Positions 19,052-27,340 of a stretch of 64,000 nucleotides of DNA are shown here, in pieces (the stretch's first letter is position 1; each line of letters opens with the position of its first letter). The stretch spans positions 1-64,000 of the forward strand of contig JAFEBU010000014.1 of NCBI GenBank assembly GCA_018242505.1. The letters are read 5' to 3'. The stretch is from Pseudomonadota bacterium. Lineage in GTDB: Bacteria; Pseudomonadota; Alphaproteobacteria; Reyranellales; Reyranellaceae. A program made the translations under genes and the position numbers. The notes below the pieces were generated by a model. The model saw only the letters and a program-made list of their open reading frames with translations. It was not told the origin of the DNA and searched no databases.

Positions 19052-20158
19052 ATGGTAACGTCGGCCGCTTCTTCCAATGCCTCTGCCGCCCCGCAGCAAC
19101 GCCCCGTCGGATTGGCGATGCGGCTGCTCCCCGGTGTCGCCCTTTGTGTCGCGGTGACCATCGCCTCCATGGTGCTCGAGGAGGTCGAGAGCCGAATATT
19201 CGGCCGTGCCTGGCTGGAGGCGCTGGTGCTGGCGATCCTGGTCGGTACGATCGTGCGTACCGTCTGGACACCGAGCCAGCGGGCCTTCGCGGGCATTTCC
19301 TTCTGCGCAAAAACGCTGCTCGAGGTGGCAGTGGTGCTGCTCGGCGCTTCGCTCAGTGCCGCGACGATCCTGGCGACGGGACCGGCCCTGCTGGTGGGAA
19401 TCATGGCCATCGTCATTGTGGCCATCACGGCAAGCTACGGGATCGGTCGCCTGCTTGGGCTGCAGCATCGAATGGCGGTTCTGGTCGCCTGCGGCAATTC
19501 GATTTGCGGGAACTCCGCGATTGCGGCGGTAGCCCCTGTGATCGGCGCCACCGGCGAGGATGTCGCTGCTTCCATTGCCTTCACTGCCGTCCTGGGTGTC
19601 GTCGTCGTCCTGGGGCTTCCGTTCCTGCCGGATTTTGTCGACATGAGTCATCTGCAGTACGGCGTGCTGGCGGGGCTCACCGTCTACGCTGTGCCGCAGG
19701 TGCTGGCAGCGACCGCACCAGTCAGCGCCATCGCGGTCCAGATCGGCACCTTGGTCAAATTGGTGCGTGTTCTGATGCTGGGGCCAGTCGTACTGTTGCT
19801 GACCTTGCTGACTCGTCGGCTGCGCGATCAGGCCGACGCGTCGTCCCAGGACGCCGCGACCGGTGACCGTCCGAAGAAAACGCGCCCGGGACTGCATAAG
19901 CTGGTGCCCTGGTTCATCATTGGCTTTCTGCTGCTAGCGCTTCTGCGATCTCTCGGGTTATTGCCGCAATTCGTCCTGGCGCCGACTGCTCTCGCGGCGA
20001 ACTGGCTGACCATCATTGCCATGGCGGCGCTCGGCCTTTCGACCGACCTGCGGAGCGTGGCCCAAGCCGGCGGTCGGGTAACCGTCGCAGTTACCCTGTC
20101 GCTGATCGTGCTCGGCGCAATGAGCTTCGGCCTGATCCACCTGATCGGTATTGCCTGA
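19052..20158 (+). CDS. YeiH/UPF0324 family putative anion (sulfate-type) exporter
   Basis: Inner-membrane protein of about 10 hydrophobic segments, 368 residues from the ATG preceded by GAGAG. An in-frame TTG at 18995 would add 19 polar residues. Family features are the GNSICGNSAIAAVAPVIGA segment and the ALGLSTDLRSVAQAGGR motif near the C terminus. The family is annotated as a putative sulfate exporter (PSE), and yeiH in enterobacteria is linked to the LysR regulator YeiE. Here too a LysR gene is adjacent, but convergent, and the two coding ends overlap by 68 bp. Confidence 0.9.
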   Translation: MVTSAASSNASAAPQQRPVGLAMRLLPGVALCVAVTIASMVLEEVESRIFGRAWLEALVLAILVGTIVRTVWTPSQRAFAGISFCAKTLLEVAVVLLGASLSAATILATGPALLVGIMAIVIVAITASYGIGRLLGLQHRMAVLVACGNSICGNSAIAAVAPVIGATGEDVAASIAFTAVLGVVVVLGLPFLPDFVDMSHLQYGVLAGLTVYAVPQVLAATAPVSAIAVQIGTLVKLVRVLMLGPVVLLLTLLTRRLRDQADASSQDAATGDRPKKTRPGLHKLVPWFIIGFLLLALLRSLGLLPQFVLAPTALAANWLTIIAMAALGLSTDLRSVAQAGGRVTVAVTLSLIVLGAMSFGLIHLIGIA

Positions 20159-21065
20159 CCTTCGCCGGCGGGCGATCGGCCCCTGCGGCCACCCCCATGA
20201 TGGCGAGCATGCGTTCCGCCGCAGCCGTCCGGTGACGTTCGATGTGCTGTACAGCGTAGAATGCCCGTTCCGGCAACGCGACCTTGACCTGATGGAGAAG
20301 GCCCGCTTCCAGGCCGGGGGCGGCGACAGAACCTGAAATGGCTGTGGCGCCAAGGCCAGCTTCGACGGTAGCCCGGATGGCTTCGTTACTCGGCAGCTCT
20401 AGGGCGACCTTGAGGCGTGTCGAGGGGACGCCGGCGGCCTCGAGCGCCGCCTCGAATTCGGAGCGCGTACCGGAGCCAGGCTCGCGCAACACCCATTCCG
20501 TGTCGACAAGCTGCGCCAACTCGACTCGATGTGCCGAAGACCAGGGGTGATCCGAGCCGACAACGACGACGAGTTGGTCGCGTGCCACTTCGATTGCAGC
20601 GAGCATCGAATCGTCGACCGCGCCCTCAATGAAACCGAGCTCGGCCAACCCTTCGTGAACCGCGGCAGCAACTTGGGCGGTGTTGCCGACACTCAATCGG
20701 ATGTCGATCGCTGGATAGGCGCGCCGGAAGGCGACGAGATGCCTCGGCAGCCAGTAGCTTGCGATCGTCTTGCTGGCGTGTATCGCCAGCGTGCCGCGTT
20801 GCAGGCCGCCCAACTCGGACAGGACCAGTTCGGCCGCTTCGGCCCGCGCCAGGACGGCACGTGCCTCGTCCAGGAAGAGGGTTCCGGCTTCGGTCAGCTC
20901 GATGCCACGCCCAATCCGATGGAACAGTCTGGCGCCGTGCCGCGTTTCGAGCGCGGCAATGGCTGCGCTAACAGCCGACTGCGCCAGGTGCAACGACTCG
21001 GCAGCGCGCGTCATGTGCTGACGTTCGGCGACCGCCACGAAAACACGGAGTTGCTCCAGCGTCAT
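20091..21065 (-). CDS. LysR family transcriptional regulator (CysB/YeiE-like)
   Basis: LysR-type regulator, 324 residues. N-terminal helix-turn-helix MTLEQLRVFVAVAERQHMTR then AAESLHLAQSAVSAAIAALE, followed by a substrate-binding domain with FIEGAVDDSMLAAIEVARDQ and WVLREPGSGTRSEFEAAL. The start is set by the LysR consensus at the ATG 21065; a longer open frame continues into the riboswitch region and has no homology. Its last 68 bp run antisense to the end of the YeiH-type gene. It likely regulates that transporter, as YeiE is associated with YeiH. Confidence 0.9.
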   Translation of the reverse strand: MTLEQLRVFVAVAERQHMTRAAESLHLAQSAVSAAIAALETRHGARLFHRIGRGIELTEAGTLFLDEARAVLARAEAAELVLSELGGLQRGTLAIHASKTIASYWLPRHLVAFRRAYPAIDIRLSVGNTAQVAAAVHEGLAELGFIEGAVDDSMLAAIEVARDQLVVVVGSDHPWSSAHRVELAQLVDTEWVLREPGSGTRSEFEAALEAAGVPSTRLKVALELPSNEAIRATVEAGLGATAISGSVAAPGLEAGLLHQVKVALPERAFYAVQHIERHRTAAAERMLAIMGVAAGADRPPAKVRQYRSGGSGRSSLRRARSATG

Positions 21066-21150
21066 GCGTGGCACGATACCATTCGGGCAGCATGGCGGCC
21101 ATGCAACGAGGCGATTTGCAAACGGCCGGCTTCTGAAGAAGGCTGTCGGT

Positions 21151-21170
21151 GTTCCGGGATGTCCCGGAAC
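21151..21170. promoter_or_regulatory. Perfect 20-bp palindrome upstream of the FMN riboswitch
   Basis: GTTCCGGGA and TCCCGGAAC are exact reverse complements separated by TG. The site is 86 bp upstream of the LysR gene start and 3 bp before the riboswitch. It could be an operator for the LysR gene or for ribH2, or a small hairpin at the start of the ribH2 leader. It has no T tract after it. Confidence 0.45.
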
Positions 21171-21172
21171 AG

Positions 21173-21323
21173 GCGTTCTCAGGGCGGGGTGGAAGTCCCC
21201 ACCGGCGGTGATTGCGAGTGATCGCATCAGCCCGCGAGCGCCCGCTTCTCTCCCGGGAGGCGGGGTCAGCAGATTCGGTGCAATCCCGAAGCCGACGGTA
21301 ACAGTCCGGATGGAAGAGAGCGC
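21173..21323 (+). ncRNA. FMN riboswitch (RFN element)
   Basis: The conserved RFN blocks occur in order: TCAGGGCGGGG, GTCCCCACCGGCGGTG, AGCCCGCGAGCG, GCAGATTCGGTGCAATCCC, GAAGCCGACGGTAACAG and TCCGGATGGAAGAGAG. The closing helix can pair GCG..CTC (21173-21180) with GAG..CGC (21316-21323). It binds FMN and precedes ribH2 by about 100 nt. I see no intrinsic terminator in that gap. CCTC (21400-21403) can pair with the ribosome-binding GAGG (21415-21418), so control is more likely at translation initiation. Confidence 0.96.
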
Positions 21324-21423
21324 GATGTCTGTGCTTTCCGGCGGTCCGACGACAAGTTGGCCTGTGGGCGAAGCGTCAGCTCGTGCACCCTGATTCTGGC
21401 CTCGATCGTCACGTGAGGAAGCT

Positions 21424-21936
21424 ATGAATCAGTCAGACAAGCCTTTGGCACCAAAAAAAGCAGATACGCGAGCCGACAGGACGCAGTTTGCCTTCGTTCA
21501 ATCCTGCTGGCACCGCGAGATCGTCGATCAGGGAAGGGATGCGTTCCTTGCAGAAATGGCCCGTTGCGGCGTCCCAAGGGACCGGATCGATCTCTATGAG
21601 GTCCCGGGGGCTTTCGAGATCCCGCTGCACGCGAAGCTGTTGGCCCGGACAGGCCGGTATGGTGCCGTCGTCGCCTGTGGCTTTGTCGTGGATGGAGGCA
21701 TCTACCGGCATGAATTCGTCGCGACCGCTGTCATCGGTGCATTGATGGCTATTCAGTTGGAGGTCGAAGTGCCGGTGATTTCCGCGGTTCTCACGCCTCA
21801 GCAATTCCATGAACACGCCGAGCATCGGAAGTTCTTCCACGAGCACTTCCGCATCAAAGGCCGGGAAGCCGCCGCAGCCTGTCTCAACACGGTCGAGAAA
21901 CTGGGGCCTGTCCGCGCCCTTGCGAAAGCAGCCTGA
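21424..21936 (+). CDS. ribH2: 6,7-dimethyl-8-ribityllumazine synthase, RibH2 type
   Basis: Joins 5-amino-6-ribitylaminouracil and 3,4-dihydroxy-2-butanone 4-phosphate in the penultimate step of riboflavin synthesis. The 170-residue protein shows EVPGAFEIPLHAK and CGFVVDGGIYRHEFVATAVI. Its SAVLTPQQFHEHAEHRKFF segment replaces the TxEQA-type loop of the icosahedral enzyme, as in the decameric RibH2 paralogues of Brucella and Mesorhizobium. It is monocistronic behind an FMN riboswitch, also as in those genera. A TGAGGA box precedes the ATG. Confidence 0.93.
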   Translation: MNQSDKPLAPKKADTRADRTQFAFVQSCWHREIVDQGRDAFLAEMARCGVPRDRIDLYEVPGAFEIPLHAKLLARTGRYGAVVACGFVVDGGIYRHEFVATAVIGALMAIQLEVEVPVISAVLTPQQFHEHAEHRKFFHEHFRIKGREAAAACLNTVEKLGPVRALAKAA

Positions 21937-21991
21937 ACGATGTCCGGGCGGGCGACATCGAAACGCCGTGCGCCCTCTTCGTTGCCGCTGC

Positions 21992-22741
21992 TCAGTTGTA
22001 GCGGCGATAAAGGCCCGCGAGCCGACCTTGAATCTTGACACGATCCGGTCCGAAGATCCGTGTCTCGTAGGCGGCGTTGGCCGGCTCGAGCGCAATCGAG
22101 GCGCCTTTCTTGCGCAAACGCTTCAGCGTTGCCTCAGTGTCGTCGATCAGCGCGACGACAATATCGCCCGTCTCGGCGATATCGGCACTCCGGATGATGG
22201 CGATATCGCCATCCTGGATGCCGGCTTCGATCATCGAGTCGCCCTGTACTTCCAGGCAATAGTGCGCACCAGAACCGAGCAGGGATACCGGTACGTCGAC
22301 GGTCGTCGAGTTGTCGCGCAGGGCCTCGATCGGGGTGCCGGCCGCGATGCGCCCGTAAAGCGGCAGGCTGAGCGCCTGAGCTTCATTCGCGGCCTGGAAG
22401 ACGCCGCTGAGCGGTACACGCTCGCCGCGGACGACTTGCGGCACGAAGCCCTCGCGTGGCTCGGCCATGCCCGGGCGCCGGGACTCGGCCAGGAAAGGCG
22501 TGACGTTGGCCGCCGGCAACGCGGCCGCCTCGGGAAGCTTCAGGACCTGCAGGGCGCGAGCCCGATGCGGCAGGCGGCGCAGGAAGCCGCGCTCTTCGAG
22601 GCCCGTAATCAGCCGGTGAATACCGGACTTCGATTTCAGCCGCAGTGCCTCCTTCATTTCATCGAAGGACGGCGATACGCCGGCATCGTTCAGACGCTTG
22701 TTGATGAACAACAGCAGTTCATTTTGCTTGCGGGTCAGCAC
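21992..22741 (-). CDS. lexA: SOS repressor LexA
   Basis: Repressor of the DNA-damage response that self-cleaves when stimulated by RecA filaments. The 249-residue protein has an N-terminal winged helix ([17 protein letters not shown], then [20 protein letters not shown]) and a C-terminal S24 peptidase domain. The scissile Ala-Gly lies in [10 protein letters not shown], the nucleophile in [10 protein letters not shown] and the general-base Lys in EATLKRL. The start is GTG, preceded by GGGGAGAAG. An alphaproteobacterial SOS box lies 58 bp upstream, so the gene is autoregulated. It precedes moeA, the usual order. Confidence 0.97.
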   Translation of the reverse strand: MLTRKQNELLLFINKRLNDAGVSPSFDEMKEALRLKSKSGIHRLITGLEERGFLRRLPHRARALQVLKLPEAAALPAANVTPFLAESRRPGMAEPREGFVPQVVRGERVPLSGVFQAANEAQALSLPLYGRIAAGTPIEALRDNSTTVDVPVSLLGSGAHYCLEVQGDSMIEAGIQDGDIAIIRSADIAETGDIVVALIDDTEATLKRLRKKGASIALEPANAAYETRIFGPDRVKIQGRLAGLYRRYN

Positions 22742-22798
22742 CGACTTCTCCCCGAACCAGCTACCAGATTTCGGAACAAATCCTGAAACCCACTACAT

Positions 22799-22813
22799 GT
22801 TCTAGTTTAGTTC
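22799..22813. promoter_or_regulatory. SOS (LexA) box GTTC-N7-GTTC
   Basis: GTTC (22799-22802), seven bases, GTTC (22810-22813) is an exact match to the direct-repeat LexA operator of alphaproteobacteria. It lies in the interval between moeA and lexA, upstream of the lexA start at 22741 on the minus strand. Confidence 0.9.
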
Positions 22814-22849
22814 TTGATTCGGGTCAAGTTTTCCAGAGAAAGCTGGGGA

Positions 22850-24064
22850 TCAATACCCTCCAGGAAGGCCGGCAAGATCAATCACTTGAACCATCTCTCC
22901 CGCCTTGCGGGCGGGGTCATGGGCGGGCCGAACGAGCAGGGCTGTCGACATGGCGAGGACCGAGAGCATCGAACTGTCCTGAATTTTGTGCGGCTCGACG
23001 GAGAGGGTGCCGTCCAGGGCGCGGCTGAGGCGGCTGCGGACATAATCCTCGCGGGTGTCGTTGGCATTGACGTCGACCGCAAGCCGCGCCGGCTGGCTCG
23101 CCACAAGTGCGCCGGACTGGCCCAATAGGCGTTCGAGGGCTGGCTTCAGGAACAGGAGGGCGCAGACCATGGTGGAGACGGGATTGCCGGGCAGGCCCAG
23201 GACACGAGCGCGATCCCTTGCGGCAAACATCAGAGGCTTCCCGGGCCGCATGGCAATACGCCAGAAGTCCATCGTGAACCCCAGCGCCTTCAGCGCGTCC
23301 TGGACGAGATCGTGGTCGCCCACCGATGCCCCTCCAAGGGTGATCAGGAGATCGTGCTGCGCGCCGGCGGCGATACGGTCCCGGATCAGAGCCGCATCAT
23401 CCCGGGCAATGTCGAACAGCGTCGGCTCGCCGCCCCAGCTCCGGACCAGGGCGGCGACGGCAATGCCGGAAGAGGAGACGATCTGATTGCGGCCCACCGG
23501 CTCGCCCGGCATCACGAGCTCATCGCCCGTCGACAGGATCGCCACGCGCGGCTTCCTGTAGACGCTGATCCACGGCAGGTTCATCGCGGCCAGAAGAGCG
23601 ATGTCGCGTGTCGTGAGGACCCGTCCGGCGGAGTAAGGCATCTCGCCCGCGCTGAAATCGAGGCCGGCCTTGCGGACATGTCGTCCCGGTGCCGGGGCCT
23701 CGAGGATCGTGATCCTGGCCCCCTCGGCCTTGGTGTCTTCCTGTATGACGATCGAATCCGCCCCCATCGGCAACGGACCGCCAGTGAAGATGCGCACGGT
23801 TTCGCCTGGCTTTAATGCGTGATCATAAGAACCGCCGGCAGGCGCCTGGCCGACCAGCGTCAACGTCGTCGGCACAGCCGGAATGTCTGCGGCGCGAACC
23901 GCATAGCCGTCCATCGCGGAAAGGTCGGCCGGAGGTTGGGTGAGGCGGGCTGTGGGCGGTGCCGCCAGCACGCGGCCGGCGGCATCGGCGATCGAGACCA
24001 GCTCGGCCGGTAGCCGGTCGAAAGCAGCAATCACGCGGGCATGGGCCTCGTGAACAGTCAGCAT
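22850..24064 (-). CDS. moeA: Molybdopterin molybdenumtransferase MoeA
   Basis: Inserts molybdate into adenylylated molybdopterin in the last step of molybdenum cofactor synthesis. The 404 residues contain the MoeA signatures SAMDGYAVRAADI, FTGGPLPMGADSIVIQED, STGDEL, ITLGGASVGDHDLVQDAL and GLPGNPVSTMVC. The ATG at 24064 is 1 nt past the moaC stop codon (ATGACATG), so the genes are translationally coupled. The upstream order on this strand is trpG, trpD, trpC, moaC, moeA. Confidence 0.97.
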   Translation of the reverse strand: MLTVHEAHARVIAAFDRLPAELVSIADAAGRVLAAPPTARLTQPPADLSAMDGYAVRAADIPAVPTTLTLVGQAPAGGSYDHALKPGETVRIFTGGPLPMGADSIVIQEDTKAEGARITILEAPAPGRHVRKAGLDFSAGEMPYSAGRVLTTRDIALLAAMNLPWISVYRKPRVAILSTGDELVMPGEPVGRNQIVSSSGIAVAALVRSWGGEPTLFDIARDDAALIRDRIAAGAQHDLLITLGGASVGDHDLVQDALKALGFTMDFWRIAMRPGKPLMFAARDRARVLGLPGNPVSTMVCALLFLKPALERLLGQSGALVASQPARLAVDVNANDTREDYVRSRLSRALDGTLSVEPHKIQDSSMLSVLAMSTALLVRPAHDPARKAGEMVQVIDLAGLPGGY

Positions 24065-24065
24065 G

Positions 24066-24548
24066 TCATCGATCTCTGTCGAAGGTTCCGGACTTGCCGC
24101 CGGATTTGTGCAAAAGCTTGATCTCGGAGATCACCATGCCGCGGTCGACTGACTTGCACATGTCGTAGACCGTCAGGGCCGCAACGGACGCCGCTGTCAG
24201 CGCTTCCATCTCCACACCGGTCCGACCCTTGAGCTTGCAGGTCGCCTCGATATCAACCGCATGGCGGTCGGCATCGAGCGATAGCGTCACCTCGACAGCC
24301 GACAGCGACAACGGATGGCAAAGTGGAATCAGCTCGGCCGTACGCTTGGCCGCCATGATGCCGGCAAGCTGCGCCACGGCGAGTACGTCGCCCTTGGCAG
24401 CTTTCCTGTCCCTGATCAGGGTGAGCGTCGCAGGCTGCATGACGACGCTCGCCGTGGCGACAGCCATGCGCTCGGTCTCGTCCTTGACGCCGACATCGAC
24501 CATGTGTGCGTTGCCGCGCGCATCAAAATGGCTGAGGGTCTTGCTCAT
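24066..24548 (-). CDS. moaC: Cyclic pyranopterin monophosphate synthase MoaC
   Basis: Works after MoaA to close the cyclic phosphate of cPMP, the first stable molybdenum cofactor intermediate. The 160-residue protein shows [15 protein letters not shown], with the substrate-binding Arg/Lys and catalytic His region, [20 protein letters not shown] and CKSVDRGM. It overlaps trpC by 4 nt at its 5' end and abuts moeA at its 3' end. No other cofactor genes are in the window. Confidence 0.98.
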   Translation of the reverse strand: MSKTLSHFDARGNAHMVDVGVKDETERMAVATASVVMQPATLTLIRDRKAAKGDVLAVAQLAGIMAAKRTAELIPLCHPLSLSAVEVTLSLDADRHAVDIEATCKLKGRTGVEMEALTAASVAALTVYDMCKSVDRGMVISEIKLLHKSGGKSGTFDRDR

Positions 24549-25342
24549 GCCGCCTTCGCCAGGATCGCGCGCACAGCCCCTTCGACGTCGGGCTTGCGCA
24601 TGAAGCTTTCGCCGATCAGGAACGCCGAAGCACCGACCCTGGCCATGCGCGCCAGATCCGCCGGTGTGCCAAGCCCGCTTTCGGCCACCAGCACACGGTC
24701 CTTGGGCACCTTTGGAGCGAGCTGCTCTGTGACTGCCAAGTCGACGTCCAGGGTCTTGAGGTTGCGGTTGTTCACGCCGATCAGGTCGCTGTCGATACCG
24801 ATCGCGCGATCGAGTTCGTCGTCGTCATGGACCTCCACCAGGACATCCATGCCGCAGAGGTGGGCGAGCCGCGCAAGCTCGGCTGCGAGTTGGTCATCGA
24901 GGCAGGCCATGATCAGCAGGATACAGTCGGCACCAAGCGCTCGCGCCTCGAATACCTGATAGGGGTCGATCATGAAGTCCTTGCGCAATGCCGGCAGCGT
25001 CGTGGCATTGCGCGCCAGGGTCAGGAACTCGTCCCGCCCCTGGAAGTAGGGCTCGTCGGTCAGCACCGAAAGGCACGTGGCGCCGCCGCGCTCATAGGCG
25101 CGGGCAAGAGAGGGAGGATCGAAGTCCGGCCGGATCAGCCCCTTGCTGGGAGAAGCCTTCTTGATCTCGGCAATCAAGCCATATCGACCGGCGGCGACCG
25201 CAGTCTTCAGCGCGCGAGCAAAACCGCGCGGCGCGTCCATTGCCCGGGCGGCCCGCTCGACTTCGCCTTGCGGCCGACGCTCGCGGGCTGCCGCGACGTG
25301 GCGGCGCTTGTCGTCGACGATCCTGGCGAGGGTATCGCTCAT
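24545..25342 (-). CDS. trpC: Indole-3-glycerol phosphate synthase
   Basis: Closes the indole ring from carboxyphenylamino-deoxyribulose 5-phosphate in tryptophan synthesis. The 265-residue TIM barrel carries [18 protein letters not shown] with the catalytic Lys, [30 protein letters not shown] and VAESGLGTP. It is a single-function enzyme with no TrpF fused. It overlaps trpD by 4 nt and moaC by 4 nt, indicating one polycistronic message. Confidence 0.98.
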   Translation of the reverse strand: MSDTLARIVDDKRRHVAAARERRPQGEVERAARAMDAPRGFARALKTAVAAGRYGLIAEIKKASPSKGLIRPDFDPPSLARAYERGGATCLSVLTDEPYFQGRDEFLTLARNATTLPALRKDFMIDPYQVFEARALGADCILLIMACLDDQLAAELARLAHLCGMDVLVEVHDDDELDRAIGIDSDLIGVNNRNLKTLDVDLAVTEQLAPKVPKDRVLVAESGLGTPADLARMARVGASAFLIGESFMRKPDVEGAVRAILAKAA

Positions 25343-26364
25343 GCGCAGATCCTCTTGAGGGTGGCAAGGGCGTGCGCAGCCTTGCCCGTGTCGATCGACT
25401 GGGCCGCCAAGGCAAAGCCCTCTTTCAGATCCCTTGCTCTGCCCGCCACCATGATCGCCGCGGCGCTGTTCAACAACACGATATCGCGAAAGGCGTTGCG
25501 TTCGCCGGCCAGCACTTTTTTGATCTCCTCCGCGTTGTGGAGGGCATCGCCGCCCTTGAGCTGTTCGATGGGTGCGCGCGTCACGCCGATCTCTTCCGGG
25601 GCGATTTCGATCTCACTCACCTTGCCGTTTTCCAGCGACGCAGCCCAGCTCCGGGTCGTAATCGTGAGCTCGTCCATGCCGTCCTGGCCGTGCACTACCA
25701 GGGCGCGCTCCAGTCCCAGCCGGCCCAGCGCCTCGGCCACCGGCCTCAGCCAGCGCCGATCAAAGACGCCGACGAGCTGGCGCTTGACCAGAGCCGGGTT
25801 CGACATCGGCCCCAGGAGATTGAAGATGGTGCGGGAAGGGGCCAGCTCCGCTCGGGGACCGGCAACGTTGCGCATGGCGCTGTGATGCCTGGGGGCCATG
25901 AGAAAGCAGATATTGGCTTCGATCAGCGCCTTTTCGAGCGTTTCGATAGGCAAATCGAGATTAATACCGAGGGCTGCAAGCACGTCGGCCGCGCCCGACT
26001 TCGAGGTGAAGGCGCGGTTGCCATGTTTGGCGACGGGAATTCCCGCGCCTGCGACGACCAGCGCCGAGCAGGACGAGACATTGTAGGTACCGTGATGGTC
26101 GCCGCCGGTGCCGACAATATCGATTGCGCCTTTGGGGGCTTGCACTCGTTGAACCTTCGCGCGCAGCACCTGGGCTCCTCCCGCCAGTTCCTCGGCAGTT
26201 TCACCCCGCACTTTCAGCGCCATGAGGAAGGCGCCCATTTGGGCGGGCGTCGCATTGCCGCTGGTCATGATGTCGAAGGCGCGTTCGGCCTCATCGACGC
26301 TCAGCGTCTGCCCATTGCCCACTTTCGCCAGAAGACCGCGAAAATCGTCGATATCGCCGCTCAC
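25339..26364 (-). CDS. trpD: Anthranilate phosphoribosyltransferase
   Basis: Transfers phosphoribose from PRPP to anthranilate. The 341-residue sequence has the PRPP-binding [37 protein letters not shown] for anthranilate and PRPP contacts, and LLGPMSNPA. The start is GTG with GGAG upstream. It is followed with a 4-nt overlap by trpC. On its 5' side a plus-strand CopZ-like gene separates it from trpG, so trpD and trpG probably need either read-through or separate promoters. Confidence 0.97.
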   Translation of the reverse strand: MSGDIDDFRGLLAKVGNGQTLSVDEAERAFDIMTSGNATPAQMGAFLMALKVRGETAEELAGGAQVLRAKVQRVQAPKGAIDIVGTGGDHHGTYNVSSCSALVVAGAGIPVAKHGNRAFTSKSGAADVLAALGINLDLPIETLEKALIEANICFLMAPRHHSAMRNVAGPRAELAPSRTIFNLLGPMSNPALVKRQLVGVFDRRWLRPVAEALGRLGLERALVVHGQDGMDELTITTRSWAASLENGKVSEIEIAPEEIGVTRAPIEQLKGGDALHNAEEIKKVLAGERNAFRDIVLLNSAAAIMVAGRARDLKEGFALAAQSIDTGKAAHALATLKRICA

Positions 26365-26422
26365 CTCGACTCCATGTTTTTTGCCCTTGCCGGTTCGGCC
26401 GGAGGGCGCGTAGCTATATCAC

Positions 26423-26623
26423 ATGGCTGAAGAACTGATCCTCAAGGTCACAGGCATGGATTGCGACGGTTGCGTGAAGGCCGTCACCCGTGCCGCGACC
26501 GGCGCCGGCACGGCGCCTATCTCCGTCGACCTCAAGAGCGGTGAGATGCGTCTGCCCTCAGGGGCAGATGTGCCTGCCATCACTCGTGCCATCCAGCGGG
26601 CCGGCTTCGGGATCGAACCGTAA
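26423..26623 (+). CDS. Heavy-metal-associated (HMA) domain protein, CopZ-like
   Basis: A free-standing 66-residue HMA domain. GMDCDGCVKAVTRA holds the CxxC pair that binds Cu(I) or another soft metal, and the rest fits the beta-alpha-beta-beta-alpha-beta fold through to RAIQRAGFGIEP. It is encoded on the plus strand between trpD and trpG, which are on the minus strand. No copper ATPase or regulator is nearby. The ATG lacks a good ribosome-binding box. A metallochaperone role is known for the family; its partner here is unknown. Confidence 0.85.
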   Translation: MAEELILKVTGMDCDGCVKAVTRAATGAGTAPISVDLKSGEMRLPSGADVPAITRAIQRAGFGIEP

Positions 26624-26675
26624 CTATTTGATTTCCGGTTCTTTTCCAGACAGTTTGATCCGCGGATTTTAAAGT

Positions 26676-27278
26676 CTAAGCCGCATTTTGCTTTTGCTGC
26701 GTCGGGTGCTCGCCCGCGATCTTGAGGAAGTTCTCTAGGATCTTGTGGCCATGCTCCGAAGCGATACTCTCGGGATGGAACTGCACGCCATGGACCGGCA
26801 GGGCCTTGTGTTGCAGGCCCATGACAATATCGCCGGTCCGGGCAGTGACCTCGAGTTCCTGCGGCAAGCTTGTTCCGTCCACGATCAGCGAGTGGTAGCG
26901 GGTTGCCAGGAAGGGTGAGGGTACATCCTCGAACACGCCCTGGCCTTTATGTTCGATGCCCGACAGCTTGCCATGCATCGGCGCTGGCGCCCGAACGACC
27001 TTGCCACCGAACACTTGGCCGATCGCCTGATAGCCAAGACACACGCCGAGAAGTGGCACCTGGGCTTGCGCGGCCGCCTTGATCAAATCCATACAGATAC
27101 CGGCCTCGTTGGGGGTGCAGGGGCCTGGGGACAGGACGATTCCGTCGGGTTTGAGCGCCATCGCCGCCTCGACAGTGATCTGATCATTGCGATGAACCGC
27201 GCAGCGCGCCCCAAGATCGCCTAGAAAGTGAACTAGGTTGTAAGTGAAACTATCGTAGTTATCGATCAGAAGCAGCAC
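26676..27278 (-). CDS. trpG: Anthranilate synthase glutamine amidotransferase component
   Basis: Class I glutamine amidotransferase subunit that supplies ammonia to TrpE. The 200-residue protein has the oxyanion motif [13 protein letters not shown], the nucleophilic Cys in [12 protein letters not shown], and the His-Glu dyad in [13 protein letters not shown]. It may be shared with p-aminobenzoate synthesis, as many TrpG/PabA proteins are. Its partner gene trpE lies 26 kb away on the same strand, beyond an accessory region. Only 62 bp separate its start from the divergent ClC gene. Confidence 0.97.
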   Translation of the reverse strand: MLLLIDNYDSFTYNLVHFLGDLGARCAVHRNDQITVEAAMALKPDGIVLSPGPCTPNEAGICMDLIKAAAQAQVPLLGVCLGYQAIGQVFGGKVVRAPAPMHGKLSGIEHKGQGVFEDVPSPFLATRYHSLIVDGTSLPQELEVTARTGDIVMGLQHKALPVHGVQFHPESIASEHGHKILENFLKIAGEHPTQQKQNAA

Positions 27279-27340
27279 GTGGCACCTATTGCCGGGTTCG
27301 GGTTATTTTCCTGGAATCGGCGCCTGAAGGAAAGAAGACT

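Noticed and set aside
26657..26671. ATCCGCGGAT followed by TTTT between the HMA gene and trpG
   Set aside because: A self-complementary 10-mer leaves no loop for a stable hairpin, so it is not a credible terminator.
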